Part shown: positions 8,330-16,197 of the stretch, piece after piece
Position numbering within the stretch: the first letter of the stretch is position 1
Layout: each line of letters opens with the position of its first letter
Source of the DNA: Christensenella sp. UBA4675
GTDB taxonomy: Bacteria; Bacillota; Clostridia; Christensenellales; Borkfalkiaceae
Assembly (NCBI GenBank): GCA_002405165.1
Contig: DHLF01000008.1
Span: 7,800 to 71,799, forward strand
Length of the DNA: 64,000 bases
Reading direction: 5' to 3'
Notes under the pieces: model-generated
Databases searched by the model: none
Seen by the model: only the letters and a program-made list of their open reading frames with translations
Told to the model about the DNA's origin: nothing
Made by a program: the position numbers and the translations under genes

Positions 8330-8564
8330 CGAAGCGGGCGAACTATTAAAGGAAAGAGTTGCCGAAGCGGCGGACGACGCGGCGTTTATAATCGACGAGC
8401 ATTCGAAAGCTCTTACGAAAAAGGTGGAAGAATTGCAAAAAGAAGTGAATAAGGCAAGGGAAGATATGCGCTTGGAGCGCGGTTTCCGTAAATTCTTTTT
8501 CTGGCTCACGCCTGCATTGTTGCTTTTGCAAAGCGTTATGACGGCAATGTTGCTTTTGAGATAA
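7971..8564 (+). CDS. coiled-coil protein with C-terminal TM anchor, overlapping the relaxase gene
   Basis: This 197-residue protein starts at GTG 7971, five bases after a strong GGAGG (7961-7965). The frame also extends to a weaker TTG at 7920. Residues 20-165 are heptad-rich alpha helix (AELCEEVKRLTAETREALLEQ, VEDLTQQVKS, VEELQKEVNKARED) and the last 25 residues are one membrane segment (FFWLTPALLLLQSVMTAMLLL). The first 359 bases lie inside the relaxase gene in a different frame. Placement and shape resemble small membrane-bound MobB-type partners of relaxases, which may tether the relaxosome to the membrane. That role is inferred. I found no family name. Confidence 0.7.
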   Translation: MDLTENVPAAELCEEVKRLTAETREALLEQALAVSNEKCNALISRLNARVEDLTQQVKSVEWTNDALVTRLKEDVEQLTKDMKEDNRNLLLSLRITLQRITETVTKIQEIVNTTMAKATDEAGELLKERVAEAADDAAFIIDEHSKALTKKVEELQKEVNKAREDMRLERGFRKFFFWLTPALLLLQSVMTAMLLLR

Positions 8565-8577
8565 AAAATTTCCTTAA

Positions 8578-10049
8578 TTGTAAAGGTAACGTCCATATAT
8601 AGAAAGAAAAGTAAGGTAGTCGAAGTAAGATTTACAAAAAGAGTAAGATTTGAGATAATAGAAGATGTCCCGTATCAACCAAAGAGGAAAAAATCAATGG
8701 CAAAATACAAACATTTAACATTATCGGAAAGAGTAGAAATCTATGCTTTGCTAAAAGCAAACAAAAGTATCCGAAAGATAGCAAAGGAACTAAAACGAGA
8801 TCCGACGACGATATCCAAAGAAATAAAAAAGCATTTGGAAATTCGTGAAACGGGTTGCGGTGGGCGACCATTCAATCAGTGTAAGAAGTCGGATCAATGT
8901 TTGAAATCCAAGGTGTGCGGTGCAAAATATTGTATGGAATTCTGTTACAAATGCGAAAAATGTAACAAGTATTGCAATGAATATGAGGAACAAGTATGCG
9001 AAAGACTTGTAAGATCTCCGTATTGTTGTAACGGTTGTTCAAAAACGCGCGGATGTCATTACAGGAAGAAATTTTATCGCCCTGCAACGGCGCAGAATGA
9101 GTATAAAAGTAACTTATCCGAAAGACGGAAAGGCTTTTATATCCACGCAAAGGAAGCCATAGAGATAGAACGAATTATTACAAAACCTATCTTACAAGGG
9201 CAATCGGCGCATCACGTTTGCTCGGCTCATAAAGACGAATTAAGCGTCAGCGAGAAAACGATATACAATTATATAGACGGCGGGCTGTTTGAATTGAAAA
9301 ATATAGATCTGCCGAGAAAAGTTCGGTATAGAGCGCGTCGGAAAAAGGTAGAACATAAAATCGACGCTCATTGCCGAGAAGGAAGGACGTATGAGGATTA
9401 TCTGAAATACATAGCGGAAAATCCTGTTTCGGTAGTACAAATGGATACGGTAAAAGGCGGAATCGGCGGGAAAGTGCTATTGACGTTGCATTTTGTAGAA
9501 AGCGGATTTATGCTTGCGATATTGCGTAATTCAAACACTTCTAAAAGTGTAATAGACGCATTCACAAGATTGTATCGACACTTGGGAAGAGAAATATTTA
9601 TCAAAATGTTCCCCGTAATCCTGACGGATAACGGAACAGAATTCTCGAATCCGTTAAGGCTTGAAGTGGACGAGAACGGCGAGTTCAGGACGAAAGTTTT
9701 TTATTGCGACCAGAACCGACCGGATCAAAAAGGAAGCATAGAAGTAAATCACGAATTTATTCGCCGTGTAATACCGAGAGGCGAAAGCCTTGAAAATTAT
9801 ACGCAAGCAGATATCAATTTACTGATGAGCCATATAAATTCGTATGGACGAAAAAGGTTGAACGATAAAAGTCCGTATTCTGTATTTAAGTTGATGTACG
9901 GGCAAGACGTAGTAAGAAAACTCGGCATAGAAAAGATAGCGGCAGACGATATAAATTTGACGCCGAGCCTGCTGAAACACTAAAAAGATAGAAATACGGG
10001 ACAAAAGTAGCGGAAGTTTAAAAACGAGGGGTGGACGTTAGTTTTACAA
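8578..10049 (+). mobile_element. IS30-family insertion sequence
   Basis: Terminal inverted repeats are TTGTAAAGGTAACGTCCA (8578-8595) and TGGACGTTAGTTTTACAA (10032-10049), identical at 16 of 18 positions. They enclose one transposase gene and span 1472 bases. Both sides are flanked by AA, compatible with a 2-bp target duplication, but this is ambiguous in AT-rich sequence. It lies just behind the mobilization operon. Further copies of the end sequence follow at 10112-10192. Confidence 0.8.
8697..9983 (+). CDS. IS30-family transposase
   Basis: This 428-residue DDE transposase appears intact. The N-terminal HTH (LSERVEIYALLKANKSIRKI, then DPTTISKEIKKH) binds the IS ends. A Cys-rich insert (roughly residues 58-125, many CxxC pairs) probably folds around zinc, as in one branch of the IS30 family. 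The catalytic core has Asp250 (VVQMDTVKGG), Asp311 (ILTDNGTEF) and Glu349 (KGSIEVNHEFIRR). Length and motifs are normal and no frameshift is seen, so the element may still be active. The upstream gene for the coiled-coil protein ends 14 bases before the left inverted repeat. Confidence 0.95.
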   Translation: MAKYKHLTLSERVEIYALLKANKSIRKIAKELKRDPTTISKEIKKHLEIRETGCGGRPFNQCKKSDQCLKSKVCGAKYCMEFCYKCEKCNKYCNEYEEQVCERLVRSPYCCNGCSKTRGCHYRKKFYRPATAQNEYKSNLSERRKGFYIHAKEAIEIERIITKPILQGQSAHHVCSAHKDELSVSEKTIYNYIDGGLFELKNIDLPRKVRYRARRKKVEHKIDAHCREGRTYEDYLKYIAENPVSVVQMDTVKGGIGGKVLLTLHFVESGFMLAILRNSNTSKSVIDAFTRLYRHLGREIFIKMFPVILTDNGTEFSNPLRLEVDENGEFRTKVFYCDQNRPDQKGSIEVNHEFIRRVIPRGESLENYTQADINLLMSHINSYGRKRLNDKSPYSVFKLMYGQDVVRKLGIEKIAADDINLTPSLLKH

Positions 10050-10111
10050 AAACGGTCGACCTCCGGGTGTTTTACGCCATTTTTACCCTGATAAAAGAAC
10101 GGTGTGGAAGT

Positions 10112-10192
10112 TTGCAAAAGTAACGTCCGCAAAAAACGCCGTTTTTGCCGTTTTTCAATTTTTAGTCGTTTTTGCGGAACTTACCTTTACTT
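10112..10192. repeat. 81-bp inverted structure bounded by IS30-like ends
   Basis: TTGCAAAAGTAACGTCCG (10112-10129) matches the IS30 left end at 15 of 18 positions. The reverse complement of 10175-10192 matches at 13 of 18, including an unbroken GTAAAGGTAA. An inner pair, CCGCAAAAAACG and CGTTTTTGCGG, extends the symmetry. It could be a miniature derivative of the element, a pair of solo ends, or a target that resembled the ends. Confidence 0.5.
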
Positions 10193-10234
10193 TTGAGCAG
10201 ATAAAAAATTTTTTCAAAAAGTAATAATTTTAGC

Positions 10235-10263
10235 TTGACTATAAAATGGCAAGCAAGTATAAT
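10235..10263 (+). promoter_or_regulatory. consensus-like promoter for tnpV
   Basis: TTGACT (10235-10240), 17 bases, TATAAT (10258-10263). It overlaps the first possible ATG of the frame behind it (10246), which supports the later start at 10315. Confidence 0.8.
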
Positions 10264-10314
10264 GTAATTACAATATCGTATATATACGAGAATGTAAAAA
10301 CAGGAGATGAAGAT

Positions 10315-10668
10315 ATGAAAGCCACGGAAGTGATACGAAAAGCAAATTCGGGCGAGGGGTTAACGGTGGAAGAAATTAAAATTTACAACGCTAACGTAAA
10401 ACCGCAGAAACACGTTTACGGCAAGTATGGAACGCTTGCAAAAAAGTATCTCGAAGATAAAGGGATCGACTGGACGATTGCAGATCTCCCCGAATATTTA
10501 CACGGCGTAGACAAAGTGGCGGAAACGCTTTACGATGATATGTGGAATAAACTTTCCGGATGCGAGCAGTATCGCCGAACGGGAGATTATTTGGTCGATG
10601 TTAAGAGAATTAACGCTATGAAGCAAATCATCGAAGAAGAAATATTGAATGAAATTGTCTATGTATAG
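10315..10668 (+). CDS. TnpV-like protein
   Basis: This 117-residue protein ends in IIEEEILNEIVYV and contains YGKYGTLAKKYLEDKG, the pattern of the TnpV family found beside recombinases in Clostridia mobile elements. Its molecular role is not known. ATG 10315 is 6 bases after AGGAGATGA. The in-frame ATG at 10246 lies inside the promoter and is rejected. A strong promoter of its own and a 40-residue membrane protein 11 bases behind suggest a small operon ahead of the serine recombinase. Confidence 0.7.
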   Translation: MKATEVIRKANSGEGLTVEEIKIYNANVKPQKHVYGKYGTLAKKYLEDKGIDWTIADLPEYLHGVDKVAETLYDDMWNKLSGCEQYRRTGDYLVDVKRINAMKQIIEEEILNEIVYV

Positions 10669-10679
10669 AGGCTGAAATT

Positions 10680-10802
10680 ATGAAATTATTAAAAGTGTTG
10701 AACGTAACGGGAAGAATTTTGTTTGCGGGTTTATTGATAATAAGTCATATTATAATGGGTATTATAGGGATTATTATTTGCGCTGTTACGTCACAAAAAT
10801 AA
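10680..10802 (+). CDS. 40-residue single-pass membrane peptide
   Basis: ATG 10680, 11 bases after the tnpV stop, opens a 40-codon frame: basic MKLLKVLNVTGR, one long hydrophobic segment (ILFAGLLIISHIIMGIIGII), then CAVTSQK. GAGG lies about 10 bases upstream. The basic-then-hydrophobic layout suggests a real inner-membrane peptide rather than a chance frame. The function is unknown. Confidence 0.5.
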   Translation: MKLLKVLNVTGRILFAGLLIISHIIMGIIGIIICAVTSQK

Positions 10803-10892
10803 ATTCGCAGGCGATATAAAAATCAATCCGAAAAAGCGAACGAGGCGGACAGCGGTAGTTTGTTTATTACGGAAATATTAAAAGGGAGGATA

Positions 10893-10975
10893 ATGCGCTA
10901 TAAATGGAGAGAGAACATTGTATCTATATGGTGAGAGAACATAGTAACCGTTCGGGGAAGAGAACATTGTACCCT
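10893..10975 (+). repeat. three GAGAACAT-type direct repeats behind a 13-codon leader frame
   Basis: GAGAACATTGTATC (10911), GAGAACATAGTAAC (10935) and GAGAACATTGTACC (10960) stand 24 and 25 bases apart. The first lies within a short frame (ATG 10893 to TGA 10934) that has an excellent GGGAGG site. Evenly phased repeats could be binding sites for a regulator or the multiple terminal repeats left by an IS21-type element. Confidence 0.5.
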
Positions 10976-11000
10976 GTAGCAAAAATTAAAAATTACAGGA

Positions 11001-11177
11001 GTGACAAAGGAACAAAAGAAATTAAAAGAGGTAATGGACGAAAAGTATGTGGCTTTCTTATTGCTTGAAAGCATGTACGAATCTGGGAAAATTAACAAGG
11101 CAACGTATGAAAACGTGCTTAAAGAAAAAAGAAATTATATTGAAGAAAAGTATAATTTAAAGGATGTGCTGGTATGA
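11001..11177 (+). CDS. small protein coupled to the serine recombinase
   Basis: This 58-residue frame starts at GTG and contains MDEKYVAFLLLESMYESGKI and NKATYENVLKEKRNY, a two-helix pattern like the SHOCT-type short domains (xxxMYESGxITxxxYxxxLKE). Its TGA overlaps the recombinase start as ATGA, so the two are translationally coupled. The ribosome site is poor (AGG right before GTG), and ATG 11034 is an alternative start. Such small genes often precede large serine recombinases and may control or accompany them. The function is not known. Confidence 0.6.
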   Translation: MTKEQKKLKEVMDEKYVAFLLLESMYESGKINKATYENVLKEKRNYIEEKYNLKDVLV

Positions 11178-12967
11178 GCAGGGTGATTTTATCTGATTTA
11201 TCGGAAAATAAAGTGGTTTTGCCGACGAATGTATCGACGTTTGACAGGGACAGGCAGCGCAGCGTTGTATTTTACGGACGGGTAAGTACGGAACATGAAG
11301 CGCAACTCGCCGCACTCGAAAATCAAATGCAATGGTATGAAGATCAGGCGAAGTATCACCCGAACTGGACGGTGATAAAAAGTTATATCGATCGCGGAAT
11401 CACGGGAACGCAGGCGAAGAAACGTCCCGCATTCATGGAAATGCTAAACGACGCCAAGTATCATAAATTTGATTTGATCGTAACGCGCGAGGTATGCCGT
11501 TTTGCGAGAAATACGGTAGATACGCTTGTAATTACGAGACAGTTAAAAGAAATCGGGATAGAAGTATATTTTGTGGAAGATAACATCTGGACGATGGATA
11601 ACGACGGCGAACTTCGTCTTACGATTATGGCGACTCTTGCGCAGGAAGAAAGTAGAAAAACGTCTGAACGCGTTCGCGCGGGACAAAAGATAAGCCGAGA
11701 TAACGGCGTGTTATACGGCAACGGGAATATTCTCGGCTATGACAGGCTCGGCGATACTTACGTTATCAACGAAGATCAGGCGGAAACAGTGCGCATTATT
11801 TACGATTTATACTTAAAAGGCAACGGCTTTAATAAAATCGTAAACGAACTCGTGCGGTTGAAGCGTAAAGATTCGTCGGGGCTGGTGCGGTGGGACGCGA
11901 CAAAAGTTTCTCGTATTTTACATAACGCAACGTATAAGGGATATCAAGGTTATTATAAATCGCACAAGAATAACCATTTGGATCAAAAGACGATAGTAAA
12001 CCGCGACGAAGATACTTATCTTTACGTAAAAGGCAGGTTTACGCCGATTATATCCGAAGAAGTGTGGGATAAATGCAAGGCTCTCAGAGAAAGCAAGTTG
12101 ACCTTAAGGAAAACGCAAGAGGGGAAACTCGAACGGACGGGGACGAGAACTTCGGAAGATATCTGGGCAAAGCGTCTGATCTGTCGATGCGGGCATCGTA
12201 TGAGAAAGGATCGGTGGCACGTAAATAAAACGGGTTTAACTTACGGCTACAAATGTTACAACGTTTTAAATAACGGAAGTAAACAGACGAGAATAGACGC
12301 CGGGCTCGATGCGGACAAGTATTGCGATATGGGTACGATAGCCGATTGGAAATTCGATTTAATGCTGCGTGAGTTGTTAAAAGCATTGAATTTAAATAAC
12401 GACGATTTAATTAAAAAAGCGTATAATCAATTTGAGAACTCGTATACGAAAGAAACGAAGGAGGCAAGAGAACTTCGTGACGCGGAAGCAAAACTCAGAA
12501 AAATTCGGATTAAACTTGAAAATTTAACCGAAATGCGCGTTAACGGAGAAATTGATAAGCAAGAATATTCGTCGTTAAAGGCAAAAATTAACGGCGAAAT
12601 GCTTATCGCCGAAAAAGAAATCGACGATATAAAACGAGTGGTGCTTGAAGAGGAACGGAAAGCTACGCCGCTTGTTTCAATTGACGTTTTTCGTTCCATG
12701 GCGGTGGAAGACCTGGATTTTACGAAACCGATACGGCATTCTGCTTTGGTGAATACAATGATTAAAAAAATCGTGCCGAACACTTCGCTTGATTTTAAGT
12801 GGTATCTTAATTTATATCCGAAGCGTGACGATGCGGGCGACGAAGACTACAAAGAAGTTGTAGAATTTACAATCGATTACGATGTGGCGAAAGATTTTCG
12901 GAATAATCGTGGCGAAATGCTCAGACAAAACCAGTGGAAGGACCTGACCGTAAGAGTTATGATTTAG
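11174..12967 (+). CDS. large serine recombinase (probable island integrase)
   Basis: This 597-residue protein has a resolvase domain at residues 28-175 (VVFYGRVSTEHEAQ with catalytic Ser38, then SYIDRGITGTQAKKRP, then TREVCRFARNTVDT). A recombinase domain follows (NEDQAETVRIIYDLYLKGNG, RWDATKVSRILHNATYKG), then a zinc ribbon (ICRCGHRMRKD, later C-Y-N) and a long coiled coil at about 430-510. The family performs site-specific integration and excision with a 2-bp crossover. It is the only integrase-type gene in the island, so it is the likely enzyme for the ppdK junctions, although it lies 6 kb from the left end. It may alternatively belong to a smaller nested element. Confidence 0.93.
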   Translation: MSRVILSDLSENKVVLPTNVSTFDRDRQRSVVFYGRVSTEHEAQLAALENQMQWYEDQAKYHPNWTVIKSYIDRGITGTQAKKRPAFMEMLNDAKYHKFDLIVTREVCRFARNTVDTLVITRQLKEIGIEVYFVEDNIWTMDNDGELRLTIMATLAQEESRKTSERVRAGQKISRDNGVLYGNGNILGYDRLGDTYVINEDQAETVRIIYDLYLKGNGFNKIVNELVRLKRKDSSGLVRWDATKVSRILHNATYKGYQGYYKSHKNNHLDQKTIVNRDEDTYLYVKGRFTPIISEEVWDKCKALRESKLTLRKTQEGKLERTGTRTSEDIWAKRLICRCGHRMRKDRWHVNKTGLTYGYKCYNVLNNGSKQTRIDAGLDADKYCDMGTIADWKFDLMLRELLKALNLNNDDLIKKAYNQFENSYTKETKEARELRDAEAKLRKIRIKLENLTEMRVNGEIDKQEYSSLKAKINGEMLIAEKEIDDIKRVVLEEERKATPLVSIDVFRSMAVEDLDFTKPIRHSALVNTMIKKIVPNTSLDFKWYLNLYPKRDDAGDEDYKEVVEFTIDYDVAKDFRNNRGEMLRQNQWKDLTVRVMI

Positions 12968-12970
12968 GCG

Positions 12971-13003
12971 TTAAGGCATGCGGGTAATACCGTGTGCCTT
13001 AAA
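12971..13003 (+). terminator. hairpin after the serine recombinase
   Basis: TTAAGGCA pairs with TGCCTTAA, extended by CGG/CCG with mismatches. It is followed by AATTTATA rather than a T-run, so it is a weak terminator or an RNA 3' end. Confidence 0.4.
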
Positions 13004-13103
13004 ATTTATATGTTGTTTTGGGCAAAAAACAAATAATGTGACTATTGAAAAATCAAGATTTTATTAAATTTAATAAAAAAATACCTAAACCGCATAAAAA
13101 GCG

Positions 13104-13132
13104 TTGACATTCGTTCGTAAATTATGTAAAAT
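13104..13132 (+). promoter_or_regulatory. promoter for abiEi-abiEii
   Basis: TTGACA (13104-13109), 17 bases, TAAAAT (13127-13132), 30 bases before ATG 13162. AbiEi proteins of this class usually repress their own promoter. No obvious long palindrome is seen here. Confidence 0.75.
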
Positions 13133-13161
13133 AAGTATAAAGATATAAGGATAGTGATACA

Positions 13162-13899
13162 ATGGAAGATTTTTATCAATCGCGTGCATTGTTTCGTACG
13201 CAAGATATTTTAGATTATTTTACAAGCGTGCGTAGTATGCAAACTAAATTAAAAGCATTAATTGAAGTCGGGCGTATAGCAAAAATAAAAAACGGATTAT
13301 ATGCGACGGTTAATCCCTTAACCGGAGATGTTTTTGCGAGCCGTTTTGAAATAGCGTCGGCTCTTTTTGAAAATGCGTGCGTGGCATATCACTCTGCGTT
13401 AGAATTTCACGGACTTGGCAACCAAATGTTTTCAGAGGTACAAGTGTTTACCGAAAAACGAAATATTCCGTTTGAATATAACGGGCTTGAATATAAATTT
13501 TTCTCATATACCGCAAAAGGCGGAATAATGCGTTTAGAACAAAATGCGGAAATCGTAGTTACGGATTTGGAAAGAACTGTGGTTGATTGCATTGACCGTA
13601 TCGACCTTGCAGGTGGACTTGAGGAACTTGCCACGGCGTTAAACGGTATCACGCATCTTGACGAGCAAGCATTATTAGCCTATTTGAAAGAGTATAACAA
13701 GAAATTCGTTTATAAAAAGGCAGGATTCTTACTTTCTTTATTGAAGAAAGACCTTTTATCGCAAAACTTCTTTGATATATGTAAGCAAAACTGTTCTATA
13801 AAATTAGAAGATATAAGCGAAAACAAAAAGATGCCGAGAAAAACGGATAAGTATTGGGGACTTATGTATCCAGAAAAACTTATAAATACGGAGAACTGA
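13162..13899 (+). CDS. abiEi: type IV toxin-antitoxin AbiEi family antitoxin
   Basis: The 245-residue antitoxin has an N-terminal winged helix (RTQDILDYF, then MQTKLKALIEVGRI, then KNGLYATVNP). The AbiEi C-terminal region follows, with FEIASALFENACVAYHSALEF and ERTVVDCIDRIDLAGGLEEL. The family binds DNA and counteracts the nucleotidyltransferase toxin without forming a stable complex. The toxin gene begins one base after its stop. The pair gives phage abortive infection or element maintenance in other bacteria. It stands between the recombinase and the restriction-type operon. Confidence 0.9.
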   Translation: MEDFYQSRALFRTQDILDYFTSVRSMQTKLKALIEVGRIAKIKNGLYATVNPLTGDVFASRFEIASALFENACVAYHSALEFHGLGNQMFSEVQVFTEKRNIPFEYNGLEYKFFSYTAKGGIMRLEQNAEIVVTDLERTVVDCIDRIDLAGGLEELATALNGITHLDEQALLAYLKEYNKKFVYKKAGFLLSLLKKDLLSQNFFDICKQNCSIKLEDISENKKMPRKTDKYWGLMYPEKLINTEN

Positions 13900-13900
13900 T

Positions 13901-14836
13901 ATGATAAACCTATCGCAAAAAAACGTAGTTAAAATGGCGAAAGAAACCAACTTTATCAAAGATAACGTTGAAAAGGTTATGCGCCTTGCGGATATTTTAG
14001 AGTTTGTTTTTTCGTCCAAATGGAAAGATAAACTTGCTCTTAAAGGCGGAACGGCTATTAATTTGTTTTATCGTGAACTTCCAAGACTTTCAGTCGACAT
14101 AGATTTAGACTATATCGGCGACACGAAAGAAGAAATGGAAAAAGATAAGGAAGAATTATGGAACTTCTTGCAAATGGCGTTATTCCAAAAGAATTATTCG
14201 CTTTCGCCACAAAGTAAAAGATATTTCGCCTTAGATTCAGCCGTTTTTCAATATATAAACAACGCAGGAAATCGTGACAATATCAAAATAGAAATAAACT
14301 ATCTTGACAGAAAGCACGTTCTTCCGCTCTGCGATAAGCCTATCAAAACTCCCGTTGCCGAAAGTGATACGAGCGTAAAAGTTTTAAGCGCTTGCGAGTT
14401 ATATGGAAGCAAACTTGCGGCTTTAATCGGACGTTGTAAACCGAGAGACATTTACGACGTTTACGGGCTTATTGAAAGCGGTATGATAGAAAATAAAGAA
14501 ATGCTTAAAAAATGTACTATCTTCTATAATTGTATCGGTGGGGATTCCAATATTTGCGACGTTTCTCTTGATATTTTAGACGGTGTTACGGATAGAGATA
14601 TTAGTAGGCAACTCAAACCTATGCTTAACAAGAATGACCGTTTTAAAAAAGATACGGTAATCGCTTCCATAAAAGAATATTTACAAAACTTACTTGTGCT
14701 TAGCGATAACGAAAAAGAATTTGTTAAAGAGTTTGCTAATAAGAACTATCGCCCTGAACTGTTGTTTGAAGATAAAGAAATATTAGAGCGTATCTCTGCG
14801 CACCCGATGGCTTTGTGGCGCGTTAGGGAAAAATAA
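13901..14836 (+). CDS. abiEii: type IV toxin AbiEii (nucleotidyltransferase)
   Basis: This 311-residue nucleotidyltransferase-fold toxin has LALKGGTAINLFYRELPRLS at about residues 45-64 and the metal-binding SVDIDLDYIG directly after it (the D-x-D of the family). Later come ELYGSKLAALIGRCKPRDIYDV and an acidic helix typical of AbiEii. The enzyme is expected to transfer nucleotides to a cellular target, which in related toxins is tRNA or other RNA. The gene follows the antitoxin with a one-base gap. All catalytic residues I can recognise are present. Confidence 0.9.
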   Translation: MINLSQKNVVKMAKETNFIKDNVEKVMRLADILEFVFSSKWKDKLALKGGTAINLFYRELPRLSVDIDLDYIGDTKEEMEKDKEELWNFLQMALFQKNYSLSPQSKRYFALDSAVFQYINNAGNRDNIKIEINYLDRKHVLPLCDKPIKTPVAESDTSVKVLSACELYGSKLAALIGRCKPRDIYDVYGLIESGMIENKEMLKKCTIFYNCIGGDSNICDVSLDILDGVTDRDISRQLKPMLNKNDRFKKDTVIASIKEYLQNLLVLSDNEKEFVKEFANKNYRPELLFEDKEILERISAHPMALWRVREK

Positions 14837-14852
14837 TAATTAAAACTTTTAT

Positions 14853-14905
14853 AAATATGACGAAAATTGTCATATTTACTGTGCTAAAATCAAAGTGATT
14901 TTAGC
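14853..14905 (+). promoter_or_regulatory. two inverted repeats before the methyltransferase gene
   Basis: AAATATGAC/GTCATATTT (14853-14877) and GCTAAAATCA/TGATTTTAGC (14883-14905) are perfect inverted repeats without T-runs. They are better read as operators than terminators. Controlled synthesis of the methyltransferase relative to the nuclease genes would make sense, but no small C-protein gene is present. Confidence 0.5.
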
Positions 14906-14945
14906 AGAAAACATTGAGCATAAGAAAAAAGGATGATTTATTAAA

Positions 14946-16175
14946 ATGAGCAAGTATAGAGTGGTTGATTTGTTTTCTGGAGTTGGTGGGTTAACGTTTG
15001 GTTTTTATTATAATCTAGTTAATAACCAATTTAAAAAAAGAGACAACATTGAATTTGTTTTTGCTAACGAGTTCGCGCCGCAAGCAGTGGCAGCCTTTAA
15101 AAAGAATTACGGTGATGATATTCCTATGATAGCAGGGGATATCTGTGGTATTACAGATAAGGAAATTGAAGGAAGATTAAACGGTGAAGAGGTGGACGTT
15201 ATTATAGGTGGTCCTCCTTGTCAATCGTTCAGTACGGTTGGACAGCGAAAATATGACGATAGAGCAAAGCTATCTAATCAATATTTAAGGTTATTAGAAA
15301 AGATTAAACCCAAAATGTTCTTATTCGAGAATGTTAAAGGAATTCTTTCTATGAGAGAAATTTTTTATAAAACTGACGCTAACGGTGCGACTATTTACGA
15401 AGAAGTTGTAAAACATAGGGGAGAGAAAACCTTTGTAAAGAAAGAAGCGGTAATCGACCATTATGGTGATTTGGTAATGGATGTATTAAAACGCGAATTT
15501 GATAGGATTGGCTATAAAATAGTTCATAAGACTATGGTTGCCGCTAAGTTTGGTGTTCCCCAAAATCGTGAAAGAGTATTTATCATTGGTATAAGAAAGG
15601 ATTTGGATTTAGAGTGGTCTTATCCAGAAGGTGATTGTGAAGAAGCTCTTTCAATTTCTCATGCTATATCTGATTTGCCTCCAGTAGGAGAAGGTGAAAC
15701 TGTTACCGAGTATACAACAGAGCCAATGAATGATTATCAACGATTAATGCGTGGAGATAGTCAAGAAATAACGCAGCATTTTTGCGGTTTTTACGGAGAT
15801 AAGATTAGAACCGTAATACAAAATGTGGCAGAAGGTCAAGGAAAGAACGATTTTAATGCAAAAGTTGATGCTGGTTTAATAGATAGAAGGTATTATTTAA
15901 CTTCCGGATATGGAAATACGTATGGAAGATTGGAAAGAAATAAGCCATCCACAACGATAACTAATAACTTGGCAACACCTTCGGCTTTGCGTTGTATTCA
16001 TTATGAACAAGATAGAGCGTTGACGCCTAGAGAAGGAGCAAGAATACAATCTTTCCCGGATTGGTATCATTTTGAGGGTAACAGAACTGACGTCGCTCGT
16101 CAAGTTGGTAACGCCGTTCCACCGTTGATGGCGATAGCGTTTGCAAATAAGATAATAGAAACTTTGGAGAAATAA
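14946..16175 (+). CDS. dcm: DNA (cytosine-5-)-methyltransferase
   Basis: This 409-residue enzyme transfers a methyl group from S-adenosylmethionine to C5 of cytosine in a DNA site that cannot be read from sequence. Motif I is VVDLFSGVGGLTFGF at the N-terminus. Motif IV is GGPPCQSFSTVGQR with catalytic Cys92. The FENVKG motif follows (VI), then QNRERVFIIGIR (VIII), and near the C-terminus RQVGNAVPPLMA (X). It is the first gene of a unidirectional run ending with vsr, and presumably protects self DNA from the nucleases behind it. Vsr at the end of the run is a normal partner of C5 methyltransferases. Confidence 0.96.
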   Translation: MSKYRVVDLFSGVGGLTFGFYYNLVNNQFKKRDNIEFVFANEFAPQAVAAFKKNYGDDIPMIAGDICGITDKEIEGRLNGEEVDVIIGGPPCQSFSTVGQRKYDDRAKLSNQYLRLLEKIKPKMFLFENVKGILSMREIFYKTDANGATIYEEVVKHRGEKTFVKKEAVIDHYGDLVMDVLKREFDRIGYKIVHKTMVAAKFGVPQNRERVFIIGIRKDLDLEWSYPEGDCEEALSISHAISDLPPVGEGETVTEYTTEPMNDYQRLMRGDSQEITQHFCGFYGDKIRTVIQNVAEGQGKNDFNAKVDAGLIDRRYYLTSGYGNTYGRLERNKPSTTITNNLATPSALRCIHYEQDRALTPREGARIQSFPDWYHFEGNRTDVARQVGNAVPPLMAIAFANKIIETLEK

Positions 16176-16197
16176 TTTCACGAGATAGAGGAAATTT

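Noticed and set aside
10246..10314. ATG 10246 as the start of the TnpV-like protein
   Set aside because: It lies between the -35 and -10 of a consensus-like promoter. ATG 10315 has a good ribosome site.
12968..13103. Second attachment site near the serine recombinase
   Set aside because: I searched by eye for the ppdK-like GCGAACAT core and found none here.
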